Of a DNA stretch of 64,000 nucleotides, positions 43,201-54,000 are shown in pieces. The notes under the pieces were generated by a model. That model saw only the letters and a list, made by a program, of their open reading frames with translations, made no database searches and was not told where the DNA came from. Both the position numbers and the translations under genes were made by a program. The first letter of the stretch is position 1, and each line of letters begins with the position of its first letter. Source of the DNA: Zizania palustris (taxonomy: Eukaryota > Streptophyta > Magnoliopsida > Poales > Poaceae); the NCBI GenBank assembly GCA_019279435.1, contig JAAALK010000086.1:18397913-18461912 (forward strand). The letters run 5' to 3'.

Positions 43201-43207
43201 CTTTATA
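43201..43207 (-). promoter_or_regulatory. TATA box of the Gypsy-C antisense remnant
   Basis: TATAAAG on the minus strand, 140 bases upstream of the exon 1 ATG at 43061; same spacing as in Gypsy-D. Confidence 0.5.
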
Positions 43208-43546
43208 AGTGGTGAAAAGGTGTGACACTCCCCTCGGGACAATTTTTTACCACCTTGTCATCACCCCCCACAAGCTATGAAGTGTGGGACCATGTTAAAA
43301 TAAGGTTGTGCGCCACTGCATGGGCAATGGTTTGATTTCGAACCATTGGTCGCCCTCGACATTGTTTGGACTTCCGAGGGCGTCCCGTCAACTCCTGGCA
43401 AGCATTTAATGTTTAAGCTTACCCTAAGATCAGGCTCCTAAGCCTAGCTCTGAATCCCTGAGGTCCGAAGAGGGTCGTTTCGAGGTGTCATTTGTCACAA
43501 GGCGCACACACCCCTTTGTTAAAAATGGATACATGCGAGGGTATAC

Positions 43547-44271
43547 TGTTGAGGGAAATAACTTTACCCTAACAGATTCCAAATGACATCGCCTACGAAG
43601 CCTCCAAAAGGCCGACGCTTGCTGATGAGTCGAAGTCAATAAAACCAATCGAAGATCCATTCGTCCTACCTAAAGCAAAAGCATCCAAGACTACCCAAAG
43701 ACTGCTTCAAAATCTGCAAGACCAAGAGTTAATTATGGAGCTATCTAAGCACCAAAGCCCCCTACGAGACACTTTGGGCTCCGCCCGATAGGATGGAAAA
43801 ATCTACTTCGGTTGTAAGGCCTCGAGACTTATGCTCTGATATTCCTTCTCAATCCTCCATACTTTGGAGACCGCTCCTGTACAAATCCTCCGGCCTATAC
43901 TTCAATACAGACTCTAAATATCTTAAAGAACACTTCAGCATAAAGACCAAAACCGGGGGCCTTCGCCCCTGATATACGCATATGTATTTGTATAAGAGTT
44001 TACCGTTTACCCCTACGAAGTCTTGTAAATGAAGTCATCTATAATGATTGTAAGTAGAGAGTAAAATGATCTTTTCCTCTTGTATTTTGCACATAAATAT
44101 TAGACACCTCCAATATAAAAGGACATATGATATAAAATACAAAAATCACTATGAACTGGATGTAAGACTATTAACTTTCTTGGAGGTTTGAACCAATATA
44201 AATCCACTTTGCAAATAGTAGCTCTTCGAGACTAAATAAACATGTTTGGCGTAAACTCAATTGCGCCAACA
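43547..44271 (+). repeat. Gypsy-C right LTR
   Basis: Starts TGTTGAGGGAAATAAC after a purine-containing GCGAGGGTATAC and ends ATTGCGCCAACA. About 725 bases. Diverged from the left LTR at many sites. Confidence 0.8.
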
Positions 44272-44515
44272 CACGTAAATAAAGAGTTTATGAGCAATAG
44301 TTATTTGAAGCTTTGTAAATGCAAAATTAAACACACCCAACCAACTAGAATATGACAAGTCATCTTATCAATTTTCAACCTTTGCATCCACCATATTGAA
44401 AAAAACATTATACTACCTGACAATTCAATTGCCTCTTCATTCAACCAAATGCTAAGGCTATTTTGGTTTAATACCAAAACTTGCACAGCCAAAAAAAACA
44501 GCAATTTAAAGAATA
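44272..44515. other. Non-coding DNA upstream of the kelch gene
   Basis: Unique-looking AT-rich sequence directly after the Gypsy-C LTR. A TTTTGGTTTAATACCAAAAC palindrome at about 44460-44479 resembles the arms of some grass hAT-type MITEs, but I cannot define an element. Confidence 0.4.
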
Positions 44516-44674
44516 CTCCCTCTATTTTATAATTTATAATGTAAGTTTTTTAGTCACGCCTATATTTATAGGATGTCAATGTAATGTATACATTTTATAT
44601 ACGTGCCTAAATTCGCGGACATCTATATAAGCTTCTTTATGACTAAAAAAACTTACATTGTGACACATAGGGAG
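44516..44674. mobile_element. Stowaway-type MITE (159 bp)
   Basis: Begins CTCCCTCTATTTTA and ends CACATAGGGAG, flanked by TA on both sides (44514-44515, 44675-44676). Inner arms AATGTAAGTTTTTTAGTCA and its complement pair. Typical Stowaway structure in a gene-proximal position. Confidence 0.8.
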
Positions 44675-44676
44675 TA

Positions 44677-44956
44677 TTTATAGATGTTTAGTTTAGTTCT
44701 ATTTTTTGCCAAATCCAATATAATTGGTACAATCAAATTGTATCAAATAATGTCAAGACTTGCACACGATTTAATCCTACCAATGATTTGGTAGGGCCCA
44801 AAGTAAAACAGCCCTAAATTCCAGCAATAGTTTTGATAGAGGGAGGAACAAAAGGGCAAATGAATCCGGTAGAGTTACCTCCTCCAATTCTCTAGATTAC
44901 CTACATAAAAAAAATTCTCTAGATTACCTCCTCGCCTCGCCGATTCGCCGCCGTTA
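44677..44956. other. Promoter-proximal region of the kelch gene
   Basis: AT-rich to about 44900, then C-rich CTCC/GCC leader-like sequence up to the start codon region. No convincing TATA box; transcription start cannot be placed. Confidence 0.4.
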
Positions 44957-45004
44957 ATGCCACCGACAAACTCCCCACTTTGCATCCGCCGCCGTCTCGT
45001 CTGA
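44957..45004 (+). CDS. Upstream ORF of the kelch gene (15 codons)
   Basis: ATG at 44957 opens a 15-codon frame ending TGA at 45002-45004, 13 bases before the main ATG (45018). If included in the mRNA it would act as a short uORF that could lower main-frame initiation. Whether the transcript starts upstream is unknown. Confidence 0.35.
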   Translation: MPPTNSPLCIRRRLV

Positions 45005-45017
45005 CCACCACCCGCCG

Positions 45018-48000
45018 ATGGCTAGACCGCCGCCGCCGGCGGCGGCGGCGGAGCCGAAGGCGCCCCCTTCGAAGCACGTAGTGGCGTTCGCCGTCGTCGC
45101 CATCCTCGGCTTCGTCCTTGTCGGCAACTTACTCAGGGCCTCCTCCTCCCCCACCGTCTGGTCATCCAGGATCGATCTCCCCTCCCACACCGCCACGCCC
45201 ATGCCGTCCTCGGCGAACAAGGTGATGCTTCATCTCTCTCACACACAGACACACTCGATTGCTGCTGTCTTTACTGCCTTCAAGTGATCTGAGTAGCAAG
45301 GAGTCGCGCGTGATTAGTGAGATCTGGTTGGAATTAGGTATACCGCTGCGTTTTGATTGGACGAGTTGAACACATTTGCTCGATTGGTATCTTTCCCTCG
45401 ACACAAACGCAGTGCTCACGAGCAGCTGTTGTGTGCTTATAGTTTAGGCATGACTTTAGTCATGCATTCATGCAGGCAACTTCTGGTTGAATTCAGGAAT
45501 GAGTAAAAAAACTGTTTGCCAAACAGTAATTTTTAGGAGAACCTGCAAAACCTCTGTGTATATTTGAATTAAGATAGAAAGGGAAGCGTTTAAATACAAA
45601 AGTTATGCGAGTAATGGATAGAACCAGCAATCTCATGCTAGGTCATGGACAGTTGCACCATTTGTTTGATGTAGAAGCAAATGGCCCTGTGATTCTCATT
45701 TTGATCCAATGTCTGATTAAATCAAGTCTGCCAAGGAAAAACAGCTTATTTTCTAGCACTGCCAGTGTTTGTTTATCTAAAGCATATTCAGCCTTCCCCT
45801 AGCATCTATTCCATCTAATATATCCCCTCTATTCCTCAATACTTGTCACCAAACACTATTCATCCTCACACTTTTACCACTTCTTTTTTAGCACTAAATT
45901 TATAAATACTTGAAAATAAGCCTATTATTGAAGTCTGTTGTAACAAAAATACAACTAAATAACTTTGTCACCGGCAGGGGTTTCCACGGAATTAGAAGGA
46001 ACTAATCTTCTTAATTGATATGGAAAATAGGTAGTTGGTCGAGGGCCTGAACCTCTCCGTCGCGGCGACGCCGTTGTGGCGACGCGACAAAGAGGCAGGG
46101 ATACAAGAAAGGCACAAGCCAAACTGAACACTCGACGACCTAAACTCTTGGTCAGGCTCTGTTTATATAGTACAGAGTCCCCGGATCTAACAACTAACAA
46201 ACCAATCCAACTCTAATCTAATTACAATACTTATACCAACTAACAAACCAATCCTAATCTGATTACAATACTTAGCCATTAAGACTCCTAACCAAAATTT
46301 GATCTTTAATTTTATCTGCTACAGTACCACGGTACTGTTCATGGGCTGGAGGGCTTGGGCCTAGCCCACTTCCTACCTGTGACACTTCACCCCCCTAAAA
46401 ACGCAGCTCGTCCTTGAGCTGTTGAGTCGTCGTCCCCGTTGTCGCCCACCACTGCGATTATGACGGCGCGGAGGAGATGCATACGACGGCGGTGGCGGCC
46501 ACGCCGGTCGGCAGCACCGCTCCATGCGGGGAAGCAGCAGCCCACGCAGTGTCCAGCAGCGGTGCCATGCCATGCAGGGCAGCGACGACCGACGATAGTG
46601 GTGCGGCGTGCAGGGGTCTGCGGTGGACCCACGGTGGGATTGGGCGGCAACGTTGTAGGCACGGGCCACCTCCTTGGTGGAGTCGAAGGTGCCTAACCAG
46701 ATCGGGGTTGTCTTCGCCGAGACTCGAATCTTGGCGGCGTAGCACCTCGGTGGCCGCTTCCGCACGCCGTGGTGCTGGATCTATGGCGTCGGCTTCAACT
46801 GCTTTAACTCCGATGTCGCGGGGTGCATCTTAGAGGTGAAGGCAGAGGCAGCCCGCAGCAGAGGGAGCTCGGCTAGGGCTTGGCCAGTGGTTGCGTCTCT
46901 CTTCCCTCCTCCCCCTTGTAGATCTAGGGGAACCGCTATTGCTACAAGGGTATATAGGCGATTAGGCGCCTTTTGATGGCATCTAGGCATTGCATAATAG
47001 CCTTTAGCATGTCATCGATGGTGCTCCCCAAACCGGTGCCAGATTGAGAATTCATCGTAGTGGATGATGAACCTGAGCCGTCTGATACCAAGTTGTCACT
47101 GGCAAGGGTTTCCACGGAATTAGAAGGAACTAATCTTCTTAATTGATATGGAAAATAGGTAGTTGGTCGAGGGCCTAGACCTCTCTGACGCGGCGGCGCC
47201 GTTGCGGCGACACGATAAAGAGGCAGGGATACAAGAAAGGCACAAGCCAAACTAAATACTCGACGACCTAAACCCTCGGTCAGACTCTGTTTATATAATA
47301 CAGAGTCCCCAGATCTAACAACTAACAAACCAATTCAACTCTAATCTGATTACAATACTTATAACAACTAACAAACCAATCCTAATCTGATTACAATACT
47401 TAGCCATTAAGACTCCTAACCAAAATATGATCTTTAATTTTATCTGCTACATTACCACGGTACTGTTCACGGGCTGGAGGGCTTAGGCCTAGCCCACTTC
47501 CTACCCGTGACAAACTTTCATTCAACATAATCTAGTCATTTGAAGGTAATTCGTGGTCAAAAACTCAAAGTTGAAACCGTAGTAGTCAACAGTGACAAAT
47601 AAATAGGAACAGAGTAGTAGCAGCTTGGCTAACCATGAGAGTAACACTTAGCATCATGTTTGATATCTTAGTTAGGTGTATACCACATGTAAAACTCATG
47701 TATCTCACTTGAATATTTTCTACCCCTCTCATTATTCTTTTTGTGTAATGACATACTGTGAAGATCTGTTCATTTGGTCTATTATTTCACTAGTTGAGTG
47801 CGCGTGCTTTGTAATGGGAAAAAATTACAGCGTTTAAAGTAGTATAGATTTCACTGACAATGAGGGTCCATGTGTCAATGAGAAGGATTGTGGTGGTGGC
47901 TGATTCTTTTAAAGTAGTATATATATTGCATTTTCAAGGTGGTCTATTTTCCAAGATTTTTTTTTATTTTCTTGTGCAGAATACAAAGGAAAAAAAATCT

Positions 48001-51000
48001 ATAGGTTCCGTGGACATAAATGCAACCTTTGCAGATTTGGCTGCACCAGAATTAAAATGGGAGGAGATGGTCGAAGCACCTGTGCCACGTTTGGACGGCG
48101 CTGCTATACAGATTAAGAATCTGTTATATGTGTTTGCTGGATATGGTAACATTAACTATGTGAGGATATTTGCCTGATCTCTTGTATCCAGTCATGCTTT
48201 CTGCTTTTATTTTGTTTTCTTTTATTTATAAAATATCTTCCTTGCTGAAGAACATGTAGCATCTTTAACATGGGAGGAATGGATCTCATCTTACAATAAC
48301 AGATTTACTTGTTCCCTTTTGGCAATCAATGACCTAGAAGTGTAATTTGGACATTTGGTTTTGGATCACTCATGTTGGCTACTGCACCGTTGTTTTTAAT
48401 TAAAGATATATTCACATAATATTGTCAAGCTGTATGAATAAGAATGCTCCCTTGTCTTTTCGCTACAGTATCTGAGCAATTGCACCAATATAATCTGTAC
48501 TCTGTACGTGTACCACATTAAGCTGAACAAAATGAATGATCATTATGGAAAGTTCATCTGGTTGTATTTTGATTATTTAGTTTAACCATAATCTTCCTTT
48601 CTGAAACACAGTTGTACAAATATATGTTTTACAGCATGATCCCTTTATAATTATATGTCTGAAAATTTAATATTAATGATGTTTCAAGCACATTTAGTAT
48701 GACCCAGAGTGCAAAATCTGTTAGCGTGATGTATAGGCCCACGGGCCCAGGGGGTTCGGCTGCAACCCTAGGAGGTGCCTCCCTCCCTGGTTTTGGTAGT
48801 ATTTATATTTGGCAAGGATTCCCTAGATTATTTGGCAAGGATCCCCTAGATTAGCTGGATTAGCTCCTTCCTTGTTTACCTCTTTCCTTGTTTAGCTCTT
48901 TCCTTTCTAGATTAGAGCTTTCCTATTTCCTGGGACATCCTTGCCTATATATACTGAGCCTTGGGCTCCTCCCATAATCAATCTACTAATTTTCCTAGCC
49001 ATCCTCTTTCATGGTATCACGAGACCAGGACTCTTCCCTCTCGCCCTTCCGCTGCCCCTGCGCACACTAGCTGTGCACCGGTATGGTTGGGACTCCTCCC
49101 CCCTCCCATGTCGATCCTGCTGATCAGCCTCGCCTAGACGGCGATGCTCCTTCGTAGACCGACGTCGAGGCTCGCCACGCCCTCCGCGAGGCTGCTCTGG
49201 CCGCCGCTCAGGCCGCTGAGCAGGAAGCCGCCGCCGCCTCCAACGAGCGCGACGCCGCCACGGAGCGCGTCCGCGCTGCCCTCGCTCGGGCGGCCAAGGC
49301 CCGGGCCGCCGCCGCCGCCGCGGTTGATCCCTTCGAACAGCCTCACGCGGGCGGCGACATGAGCGTCACCCACGCCATGATGCTCCATGAGGCCGCTGCC
49401 GTCCTCAACCTCCATGCCCAGGCAGTCTCCGTGCAGAATGCACTCAGCCTTGTGCCGACCATCCTCGACACCGCCGGCAACTACCCCCGTTGGCGCGAGC
49501 AGTTCCTCCTCGCCGTCACCAAATACTCGCTACTGGATCACGTCCACAGCGACTCCGTCTTGGCCCTTGCTGACTGGACTCGGATGGACGCCGTCGTCAA
49601 GTCATGGCTCTACAACACGGTCTCCGCTGACCTCGCCGACGCCGTGATCGACCACCGCGCCTCCGCCTGCGAGGCCTGGCTCGCCATCGAGGATCACTTC
49701 CTCGGCAACCAGGAGACCTGTGCCCTCCACCTCGACGCCAAATTTCGCGCGTTTGCGCAAGGTGATCTCTTCATCACCGAGTATTGCAAGCGCTTCAAAA
49801 AGATGGCCGACGATCTCGCTGACCTCAACGAGCACGTCACTGACCGCACCTTGGTCCTCAACGTGCTTCGTGGGCTCAACGAGCGCTACAAGGACATCGG
49901 CGTCCATCTCCGGCGCGGGCGCCCGTTTCCCTCCTTCGCCGCCGTCCGCAACGAACTCCTTCTCGAGGAGATCAACATGGTGCAACACCCTGTTGCCCCC
50001 TCCACTGCTCTTGTCGCCACTGGCTCCTCTTGCTAGCCTGCAGCGACCGGCGGTGGCCCTCCTCGGACCGGTGGTGGCGCCCCCAAGCCGAAGAACAAGA
50101 AGAAGAAAGACCGTCGGGCTGGCAGCAACTCTGCTCCAGGTCCCAGCGCTCCCTCCTCCGCACCTGGGGCGCTTGCTGGGTCCGGCGCGACCTGGCCCTC
50201 TGTCTACAATCCGTGGACCGGGTCCATTCAAATGTGGCCCGGTCCCCGGACTCCCCCGATGGCCCCGCTCCCTCAGGGCCGCGCCGGCCCTCAGCAGCAG
50301 GCGCTGCAGCAGGCTCTGCTGGCTTAGCAGATGCAGCTCCCCTAGCCGGCCTACTTGCCGGCCCCCGGCGTCTCCGCCCAACAAGCCTTCTAGCCGCAGC
50401 AGCTGGCGCCGTCCCACTACCAGCCCATGGTAGGCTCTCCGGTTTGGGACCAGAACTCACTGGCCTCTACATTCAGTACCATGACGGTCACTCTGCCGGT
50501 GAACAACGACTGGTACCTTGACACCGGTGCTTCCTCCCACATGACTTCTGATGATGGTATTCTCTCTCACTCCTCAATCCCTCGGTTTCCCTCTCCCACA
50601 TCCATTGTTGTCGGTAATGGTTCGCTCTTGCCCGTCACTGCCCCCACCGGCAAGGCGCAACTTGGCCCCCTTGTTTTAAATAACGTTCTTGTTTCGCCTC
50701 AGCTTATCAAGAATCTTATTTCTGTTCGCCAATTTACTGTTGATAACAATTGCTCTGTGGAGTTTGATCCGTATGGTTGTTCTGTGAAGGATCTTCTCTC
50801 GCGGAACGTGATCATCAGGTGCAATAGCTCCGGTCCGCTCTACCCCTTGCAGCCGCCTGTCGCTCACTCCCTTGTCGCCAGCTCTTCGCCACCTTACCTA
50901 TGGCACCGTCGCCTCGGCCATCCCGGTCGCGAGGCCCTCTCCAAACTCGCTTTAGCTATTCTGGCTTGTAATAAAAGTTTGGATTCTCTATGTCATGCGT

Positions 51001-54000
51001 GTCAGTTGGGACGACATGTTCGTCTTCCTTTTGGTACTTCAGCGTCTCGGGCGTCAAACAACTTTGATCTTATTCATTGTGACCTATGGACATCACCTGT
51101 TGCTAGTGTCTCTGGTTACAAATATTATCTTGTTCTTGACGATTGCTCACATTACTTGTGGACATTCCCTTTACGCCTGAAATCTGACACTTTTACCACT
51201 CTGTCTAACTTCTTTGCCTATGTGTCTACCCAGTTCGGCACCCGCGTTAAGGCCATCCAGAGTGACAACGGCAAGGAGTTCGACAACTCCAGCGCCCGCA
51301 CCTTCTTCCTCACTCATGGCGTCTTGTTACGCATGTCGTGTCCCTACACGTCCCCACAGAATGGTAAAGCGGAGCGGATTATTCGTACCACTAATGATGT
51401 CATCCGCTCTCTTCTGTTTCAGGCGAGCATGCCCCCTCCATATTGGGCCGAGGCGTTGCACACTACGACCCTCCTCCTTAACATCTTACCAACCAAGACG
51501 CTCGATTTCTCGACCCCGCACTCTGCCCTGCTTGGTAGTGCGCCGTCCTACGATCATCTCCGCGTTTTTGGTTGTAAGTGTTATCCCAATCTCTCGGCCA
51601 CTGCTCCCCACAAACTTGCACCTCGTTCTGCCCTTTGCATCTTCCTTGGCTACTCCGCTCACCATAAGGGGTACCGATGCCTTGATCCTACCACCAATAG
51701 AATCATCATCTCTCATCACGTTGTCTTCGACGAGTCCACCTTCCCTTTCGCCGAGCAACCCTCGTCGCCCACGGCTGCGGACTTCACCTTTTAGATGAAT
51801 TCCCTAACCCGACAGTCCCTATAGGACTGCTGACCATGTCTTCTGCAGGATCTCCAGGCTCTCGTGATGCTGTTCTTCCTGCACCCCCAGTCCCCTCGGG
51901 GTTCCCCGCACTCCCACGTGCGGGTACGGCGTCACGCGCGGCCTCGACTCCCTCCTCGCCGATCGGGGCGCTGTTGTCCTCGCCACGCGCGGCCACGCCG
52001 GCCTCCTCCGCACCCCCACGTGCGGGACAACCGGGCGGCTTCCCCGCACTGCCACGCGCGGCACCGTCTCCACCAAGCGCGCAACCCCCAGTTTTGCGCG
52101 TCTACTCCAGGCGCCCCAAGCCGGCCTCTCCAGCCCCGGCTGGACCGGCTCCTGCGCCAGCCCCTGTAGCACCGGCTGCTCCCCCAGCACCTGGCCCTCT
52201 TCCCCGGGGTGCTGTCGTCGTCCCACCCACAGTCAACCAGCATCGCATGGTGACTCGAGCCAAGGATGGCTTCCGCGTGCCAGTACTATACCATGTTGCG
52301 CCCCTGTCTCCGGTTCCGAAGACCTTCCGTAGTGCCCTTGCCGATCCCAATTGGCGGGCTGCTATGGAGGAAGAGCATACAACGCTTCTCTAGAACCAGA
52401 CTTGGGACTTGGTTCCTCGCCCCCGACATGCCAACACTGTCACGGGCAAGTGGATCTTCAAGCACAAGTTCCACGCCGATGGTTCTCTGGAACGCTACAA
52501 GGCTCGTTGGGTCCTTCGTGGTTTCACCCAGCGTCCTGGAGTTGACTTTGACGAAACCTTTAGTCCCGTCGTCAAGCCTGCCACAGTCCGCACGGTGCTC
52601 TCTCTGGCTCTCTCCCGCCAATGGCCAATTCACCAGCTCGACGTCAAGAATGCCTTCCTCCATGGCACTGTCAGGTGGGGCATCCAGTATGCGCGGCGTG
52701 GCCGAGCATTGCAGGTTTAGAGTTCTGGAATCAAGTTGTCTCAGGAGAACAATTCGGTTAGGAAAAGTCTGTTAGGAATTCTGTTTCTATTAATCTGTTG
52801 GGGGGGAGCCCTGGTATTATATAAACCAGGGACCTTCCCCGGGTGGAGGTGGGTTTTTCCTAGACACTTGTGTCCTCCGCAGGCTCCTGCCTCGTCTTCG
52901 CGTCGCCGCCAACGGCGCCGCCGCGTCGTCGAGGGCCGGGGCCCCGGCCGGCTACTACGTCTTCCTACAATCTAAGGAGCAGGGACCCTTCCCGTCTGCC
53001 CATATCACCATCTGGTGACAACCTGGTATCCAGAGGCCCGGGTTCTCCTTCCGCCGCCATGAGCACACAATCGGATCTGAATTCTGTCAATCCCATTGAG
53101 GCAGCGCTGCAGGCCATTTTGAGGCGTCTGGACAATCTGGATGAGAAACTACAACCTCTGCAACCACTGCAAGAAAAAGTTGCAATGCTGGAAGAATCGG
53201 TCCGCACCCATGATCAACAGCAACAGGAGCTACGTGCGGCCGTCGTTAGGCTGGAAACGGCGCAAATTATGGCCACAACAGGAAGGCAACCGGCTCCGGT
53301 AGCTCCTGGCAGAAGATCCGACGACGACAATATTGATCATGGCAGCGCAGACTTCGTTCCAACAGCCCAAAAATTGGAATTCCCAAAGTTTGATGGTACC
53401 AGCGATCCCCTACCATGGCTAAATCGCTGCGAGCGCTATTTCCATGTACGGCGAACACCAGAGCATCAACGCGTCTCGTTCGCGGCCTTCTACCTCCTAG
53501 ATGACGCCCAACTCTGGTTTCATCGCATGGAATTAAACGGGGGCAGGCCGACATGGAGACAGTTTGTAAAATTGATCAACGCCCGTTTTGGTCCACCACT
53601 AACCGACAGCCCTTTGGGTGAACTAGCCATGCTACGACGCACGGGGTCTGTTGCTGAGTACAGCGCACGGTTCATGGCATTATCTTGCCGTGACCCAACG
53701 CTTACGGAGCCACAGCAGATACAACTATTCATCACAGGGTTAGGCAATCCCTTAAGGACCGATGTGGCACTTCAGCAACCGGAATCTTTGGATGACGCGG
53801 TGATCTTTGCAAGGGCTTATGAGCAGCGTAACACGTCAAGGGAAATTGTGACTGCATCAGCAAATCGCCCCCTGGGCGCACTTTCTTTCGGCCAGGAGCA
53901 CCTGTGACAGCAACAGCAGGAGCTGCAACGACCACAGCGTCATCAGCCCCAGCATCGTCTACCGGTTCAGTGAACATCAGAGCAGCGACTAATGCGGTCC

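Larger units (their letters stand above)
26300..44271 (+). mobile_element. Gypsy-C: Tat-lineage Gypsy remnant, interrupted by Gypsy-D
   Basis: The left LTR (26300-about 26906) and right LTR (43547-44271) are clearly related: both begin TGTTG.GG followed by AAATAACTTTACCCTAACAG and share long blocks, but they are strongly diverged. Outer flanks differ (TATAT at 26295-26299, CACGT at 44272-44276), so the two LTRs may not be from one insertion event. No PBS, gag or pol is seen. Between the LTRs are a hairpin repeat array and decayed antisense exons homologous to the Gypsy-D antisense gene. Gypsy-D occupies 30669-42131. Confidence 0.75.
45966..47512 (-). mobile_element. LTR-E: short non-autonomous LTR retrotransposon (1547 bp) with captured AP2 fragment
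   Basis: Two 419-base LTRs (45966-46384, 47094-47512), TGTCAC...GTGACA, flanked by AACTT (45961-45965, 47513-47517). On the minus strand the PBS TGGTATCAGACGG lies next to the right LTR (about 47079-47091) and a PPT AGGGGGGTGAAG next to the left (about 46386-46396). The 709-base interior encodes only a Gag N-terminus-like stub and an AP2/ERF-like fragment. By eye about 25 of 419 LTR positions differ, so it is older than the other dated insertions here. LTR, PBS and Gag stub are homologous to Gypsy-G. Confidence 0.88.
45823..47614. mobile_element. Stowaway-like MITE in intron 1, split by LTR-E
   Basis: Left arm CCCCTCTATTCCTCAATACTTGTCAC (in two parts: CCCCTCTATTCCTC then AATACTTGTCAC) is complementary to the right arm near 47590-47614 (GTGACAAATAAATAGGAACAGAG). 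TA flanks lie at 45821-45822 and 47615-47616. LTR-E (45966-47512) sits inside. The MITE without the insert is about 240 bases. Confidence 0.65.

Noticed and set aside
49602..50417. 271-codon minus-strand frame
   Set aside because: Shadow of Copia-F gag in GC-rich sequence; the plus strand has Gag motifs.
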